DNA of 64,000 nucleotides, from contig CAWCLF010000003.1 of NCBI GenBank assembly GCA_963796325.1, positions 434,001 through 498,000 of the forward strand, written 5' to 3'. The notes below the pieces were generated by a model. The model made no database searches and was not told the origin of the DNA. It saw only the letters and a list, made by a program, of their open reading frames with translations. The stretch is from CAVYGN01 sp963796325. Its GTDB lineage: Bacteria; Spirochaetota; Brevinematia; Brevinematales; JAOACQ01. The position numbers and the translations under genes are program-made. How positions within the stretch are numbered: position 1 is the stretch's first letter; each line of letters starts with the position of its first letter. Shown piece after piece: positions 63,496-64,000 of this stretch.

Positions 63496-64000
63496 ATGTG
63501 GAAAAGAATGATCACGGTTCTGCTGCTGCTGCCGCTTTGTGCGGTGCTGGTATTCACTAATATTTTCAACGGTCTGCCTGTTTTCATAACCCTGATGGTC
63601 ATATCGATCTTCATTGCATACGAGATATCCTCGCTGTTCGAAAAGAACGGTTTTTCATTCAATCCATGGCTTCATACTTTCGCTTTGACTGTCAGTTATA
63701 TCAGCTTTTACCTGTACGGCATGGGAACGATCGATATAGGACGGCTTTTCGTCATACTGACGGGGATCATCACAGGGTATCTATTGATCATAATTTCTAT
63801 CGAATCGTTCTCGGGCAGGTTCGAGCATTCCATTGAAAACATCAGCTTTCCCGTTTTCAGCTTCATCATGCTGGGGATCTTTTTTCCCCTCCTCGGGGTC
63901 CTTAAAGTAATGGATATGACCGGGTGGCTGCTCGCCATTCTACTTTCCATCACCTTCCTCACCGATACGGGCGGCTGGCTTTTCGGCAAGCTTTTCGGCA
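63496..64000 (+). CDS. cdsA: phosphatidate cytidylyltransferase, N-terminal part
   Basis: The first 168 codons, running off the right edge. Multi-pass membrane protein with hydrophobic segments near residues 5-22, 26-45, 58-80 and 85-100, ending in LTDTGGWLFGKLFG, the start of the CdsA signature (D-T/S-G-x-x-x-x-G-K). Makes CDP-diacylglycerol for phospholipids. ATG 63496 has GGGGG upstream; 18 nt after uppS. Confidence 0.88.
   Translation, partial: MWKRMITVLLLLPLCAVLVFTNIFNGLPVFITLMVISIFIAYEISSLFEKNGFSFNPWLHTFALTVSYISFYLYGMGTIDIGRLFVILTGIITGYLLIIISIESFSGRFEHSIENISFPVFSFIMLGIFFPLLGVLKVMDMTGWLLAILLSITFLTDTGGWLFGKLFG

Noticed and set aside
1..64000. CRISPR array, toxin-antitoxin pair, restriction or phage-defence operon
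   Set aside because: No regularly spaced repeats, cas genes or recognised defence proteins were found on either strand.

Overview
The window looks like a chromosomal segment of a diderm, flagellated, probably anaerobic bacterium of moderate GC. Outer-membrane traits are lpxD, a LolA-like carrier, several lipoproteins and a C-terminal beta-barrel-like protein ending in Phe. Flagellar traits are fliS and a DUF342/FapA-like gene behind a sigma-28-like promoter. Anaerobic traits are a four-subunit 2-oxoacid:ferredoxin oxidoreductase and an etfBA-acyl-CoA dehydrogenase cluster. The conserved C-terminal segment of the acidic protein at 7741-8820 resembles, from memory, proteins of spirochaetes, so Spirochaetota is a reasonable but unproven guess.

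Layout. 1-10 kb: glgA, a phosphoesterase, argG and an acyl-ACP thioesterase, then a leftward flagellar operon (fliS, acidic protein, GAF/degenerate-GGDEF protein, FapA-like protein) and a slipin. 10-16 kb: a mini-DnaJ and the nitrogen cluster amtB-glnB-glnD, led by a sigma-54 promoter with exact spacing and carrying a terminator between glnB and glnD. 15.8-18.3 kb: leftward operon of a LolA-like protein, two lipoproteins and rsfS. 18.3-30.1 kb: accessory region. Its first part (18.35-25.6 kb) is bracketed by a 16-bp direct repeat of the tRNA-Leu 3' end, as expected for an integrated island. It carries a RibD/DHFR-like reductase, an IS1380 element interrupted by an IS3-family element, a clostripain-like lipoprotein protease and an exported class I glutamine amidotransferase. 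Beyond the tRNA lie another DDE insertion sequence, a truncated IS1380 transposase, gene remnants, a small membrane protein and a VOC-fold protein.

30-37 kb: a glutamine amidotransferase, a Yip1-like membrane protein, a PEEFP-type P-type ATPase with an MFS transporter, and lpxD. 37-44.8 kb: a tight cluster of four oxidoreductase subunits, PBP1A and a radical-SAM/helix-hairpin-helix protein, then an Ap4A phosphorylase-like protein. 44.8-53.2 kb: acyl-CoA synthetase, a GAF sensor kinase with an altered H-box, ispH convergent with a polyprenyl synthase, CoA-disulfide reductase-rhodanese and an M48 protease. 53-57 kb: a repeat lipoprotein whose only plausible start is ATT, an outer-membrane-like protein and an MFS transporter. 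57-64 kb: an FMN nitronate-monooxygenase-like protein, etfB, etfA, acyl-CoA dehydrogenase, then frr-uppS-cdsA (cdsA runs off the end).

Metabolic reading (inference): energy from 2-oxoacid oxidation via ferredoxin and acyl-CoA oxidation via ETF, glycogen storage, isoprenoids by the IspH (MEP) route, and sigma-54/PII-controlled ammonium uptake. The most useful discoveries are the tRNA-Leu-bounded island, the ATT-start lipoprotein, the sigma-54 and sigma-28 promoters, and the altered kinase H-box. No complete new defence-type system is evident.
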